Positions 62,948 through 64,000 of a DNA stretch of 64,000 bases are shown one piece after another. The notes under the pieces are model-generated. The model ran no database searches, was not told where the DNA came from, and saw nothing but the letters and a program-made list of their open reading frames with translations. Origin of the DNA: Tenacibaculum finnmarkense. GTDB taxonomy: Bacteria; Bacteroidota; Bacteroidia; Flavobacteriales; Flavobacteriaceae. The stretch covers positions 20,013-84,012 of the forward strand of contig NZ_OENA01000066.1 of NCBI RefSeq assembly GCF_900239185.1. Reading direction: 5' to 3'. The position numbers were made by a program, and so were the translations under genes. The stretch's first letter is position 1, and each line of letters begins with the position of its first letter.

Positions 62948-63703
62948 TTAAGCGTTGTTTAATGAAACAATTTTATTTTCTGTTTGATAAATTACTAATG
63001 ATTTTGGCGGTACCGATTCTGTAACGCACACATTAGCTCCTATAATACTATTTTTACCTATAATAACATCGCCACCTAAAATAGTCGCATTGGCATAAAT
63101 TGTTACATTATTTTCAATTGTCGGATGTCTTTTTGTTTGCGCTAAACTCTTTTTCACCTGAATTCCACCAAGGGTAACTCCTTGATAAATTTTCACATTA
63201 TTTTTAATCAATGTTGTTTCACCAATAACGATTCCCGTGGCATGATCTATAAAAAACGAACTACCAATCGTTGCTCCTGGATGAATATCAGTACCCGTTA
63301 ATCCATGGGCATATTCGCTCATCATTCTTGGTAAAGTTGGCACTTTCTGTTTATTTAGTTCATGACTTAATCGATATACCGCAATGGCATGAAACCCTGG
63401 ATACGCCAAATAAACTTCTTCTAAACTTTTTGCTGCCGGATCTGTTTTTTCAAAAGCAATAGCATCCAAATCTAATTTTCGTCTTATTTCTGGTAATTTA
63501 TCTTGAAATAACCTCCAAATTTTATCCGCATTTTTTATTTTTAAACGGGTTGTTATTTCAAAGAAATTCTGTGTGATATTTTCTTGATTATTATCTTTAA
63601 ATTCTTGGTCAAACAATGCGTAAAATATCTTTTTTGTAAAAACCTCTACCGTGTCTTTTAAACAAATATTATAGTTTTCTAGTGACTTTTCTATTGTACT
63701 CAT
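62948..63703 (-). CDS. cysE: Serine O-acetyltransferase
   Basis: 251 residues. N-terminal helical domain, then a left-handed beta-helix of hexapeptide repeats ([20 protein letters not shown] with the catalytic Asp/His, [31 protein letters not shown]). The acetyl-CoA site is at the end of the coil. It forms O-acetylserine for the CysM encoded next. Preceded by a 12-bp inverted repeat in its promoter region. Confidence 0.93.
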   Translation of the reverse strand: MSTIEKSLENYNICLKDTVEVFTKKIFYALFDQEFKDNNQENITQNFFEITTRLKIKNADKIWRLFQDKLPEIRRKLDLDAIAFEKTDPAAKSLEEVYLAYPGFHAIAVYRLSHELNKQKVPTLPRMMSEYAHGLTGTDIHPGATIGSSFFIDHATGIVIGETTLIKNNVKIYQGVTLGGIQVKKSLAQTKRHPTIENNVTIYANATILGGDVIIGKNSIIGANVCVTESVPPKSLVIYQTENKIVSLNNA

Positions 63704-63743
63704 TACTTCTCAAATTCTCAATTACCAATATAACTTATTGTTT

Positions 63744-63779
63744 TATTTGCTACTTATAACATTTTAAAAGTAGCAAATA
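63744..63779. promoter_or_regulatory. Inverted repeat upstream of cysE, candidate operator
   Basis: TATTTGCTACTT (63744-63755) and AAGTAGCAAATA (63768-63779) are perfect arms 12 nt apart, about 40 bp upstream of the cysE start. No T run follows on either strand, so an operator is more likely than a terminator. Confidence 0.45.
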
Positions 63780-63841
63780 GAACATTCTATGTAACTCGTA
63801 AAATTATGCTTTTATTTTGAGATTTAATCAAATCAATGAAG

Positions 63842-64000
63842 TTAATTTATGGCTTTTACCACCGCCTTTGGCGCTTCTTTTCGAGTTCCATCGAAACCGT
63901 CAATACCGCCTACTGTAGTGTATTTCATTACGTATTTTTTATCAGGATAAATAATTTTAAACGCACTTTGACACATTAAAGTTGCTTCGTGAAAACCACA
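63842..64000 (-). CDS. Unidentified gene, 3' end only
   Basis: The frame is open to the right window edge; 52 residues and a TAA at 63842-63844 are visible. The end reads KYVMKYTTVGGIDGFDGTRK followed by EAPKAVVKAIN, with CGFHEAT and MCQSAF before it. It looks like the C-terminus of a soluble protein; family not recognised. Co-oriented with cysE, which starts 138 bp downstream. Confidence 0.6.
   Translation of the reverse strand, partial: CGFHEATLMCQSAFKIIYPDKKYVMKYTTVGGIDGFDGTRKEAPKAVVKAIN

Noticed and set aside
1..64000. tRNA, rRNA, tmRNA or RNase P genes
   Set aside because: All gaps were read on both strands; no cloverleaf with TTCGA-type loop and no rRNA stretch was recognised.

Overview
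The window is a 64 kb piece of an AT-rich Bacteroidota chromosome, very probably a marine flavobacterium (family Flavobacteriaceae) close to Tenacibaculum. The evidence is promoters of the Bacteroidota type (TTG plus TAnnTTTG), many Sec/Spase II lipoproteins with short N-termini, bacillithiol synthase BshA, HmuY proteins, malate:quinone oxidoreductase, a two-gene cobalamin-dependent methionine synthase, and several flavobacterial families of unknown function. The genus is an inference. No rRNA, tRNA, CRISPR array, integrase or transposase gene was found.

Layout. 1-6.4 kb: end of a mechanosensitive channel gene, a lipocalin-like and an OmpA lipoprotein, rlmD, a DUF6452/DUF6048 pair, a 2OG-Fe(II) oxygenase and a SUI1-like protein. 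6.4-9.6 kb: a divergent cassette (di-haem cytochrome c peroxidase versus two HmuY-like lipoproteins) bounded by an almost perfect 82-bp inverted repeat. 9.6-24.9 kb: nucleoside phosphorylase plus a cytosolic substrate-binding-like protein, pcm, an oxidoreductase, an FN3 lipoprotein, 3-hydroxyacyl-CoA dehydrogenase, bshA, the N-terminal half of transketolase, dnaB, a DUF3810 metalloprotein and pepT. 24.9-30.5 kb: two repeat-dense gaps around lysA and the rpsF-rpsR-rplI operon plus mqo. The first gap also holds a candidate small transcript with a G9 tract behind a LytTR-like direct repeat. 30.5-39.5 kb: (p)ppGpp synthetase/hydrolase, a Fur protein, purA, a PLP decarboxylase, an OstA-like protein, a class III aminotransferase and a broken small gene.

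39.5-55.1 kb is one branched-chain amino acid block on the minus strand, leuA-leuC-leuD-leuB, then an accessory insert, then ilvD-ilvB-ilvN-ilvC-ilvA. The ilv operon has its own leader: a 20-codon Ile/Val-rich peptide, an intrinsic terminator, and a competing antiterminator arm that overlaps the peptide's stop codon, so it looks like a ribosome-mediated attenuator. The insert holds an OLD-type ATPase/TOPRIM protein and a 57-codon gene. It is bounded by a 124-bp direct duplication of the leuB 3' end (121/124 identical), which points to acquisition of an accessory, possibly antiphage, gene at that site.

55.2-64 kb: a conserved protein of unknown function, then the sulfur amino acid genes metF, split metH (two genes) under a SAM-I riboswitch, cysM and cysE.

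Two dispersed repeat families occupy the gaps. R1 (about 82-89 bp, ends GAAGC/GCTTC, long T/A-rich inner hairpin, invariant CCCG and CGGG) has four copies arranged as two outward-facing inverted pairs. R2 (up to about 290 bp, termini like AGAGCCTGTTTAA) has at least six full or partial copies plus a fragment and resembles a MITE or REP family.
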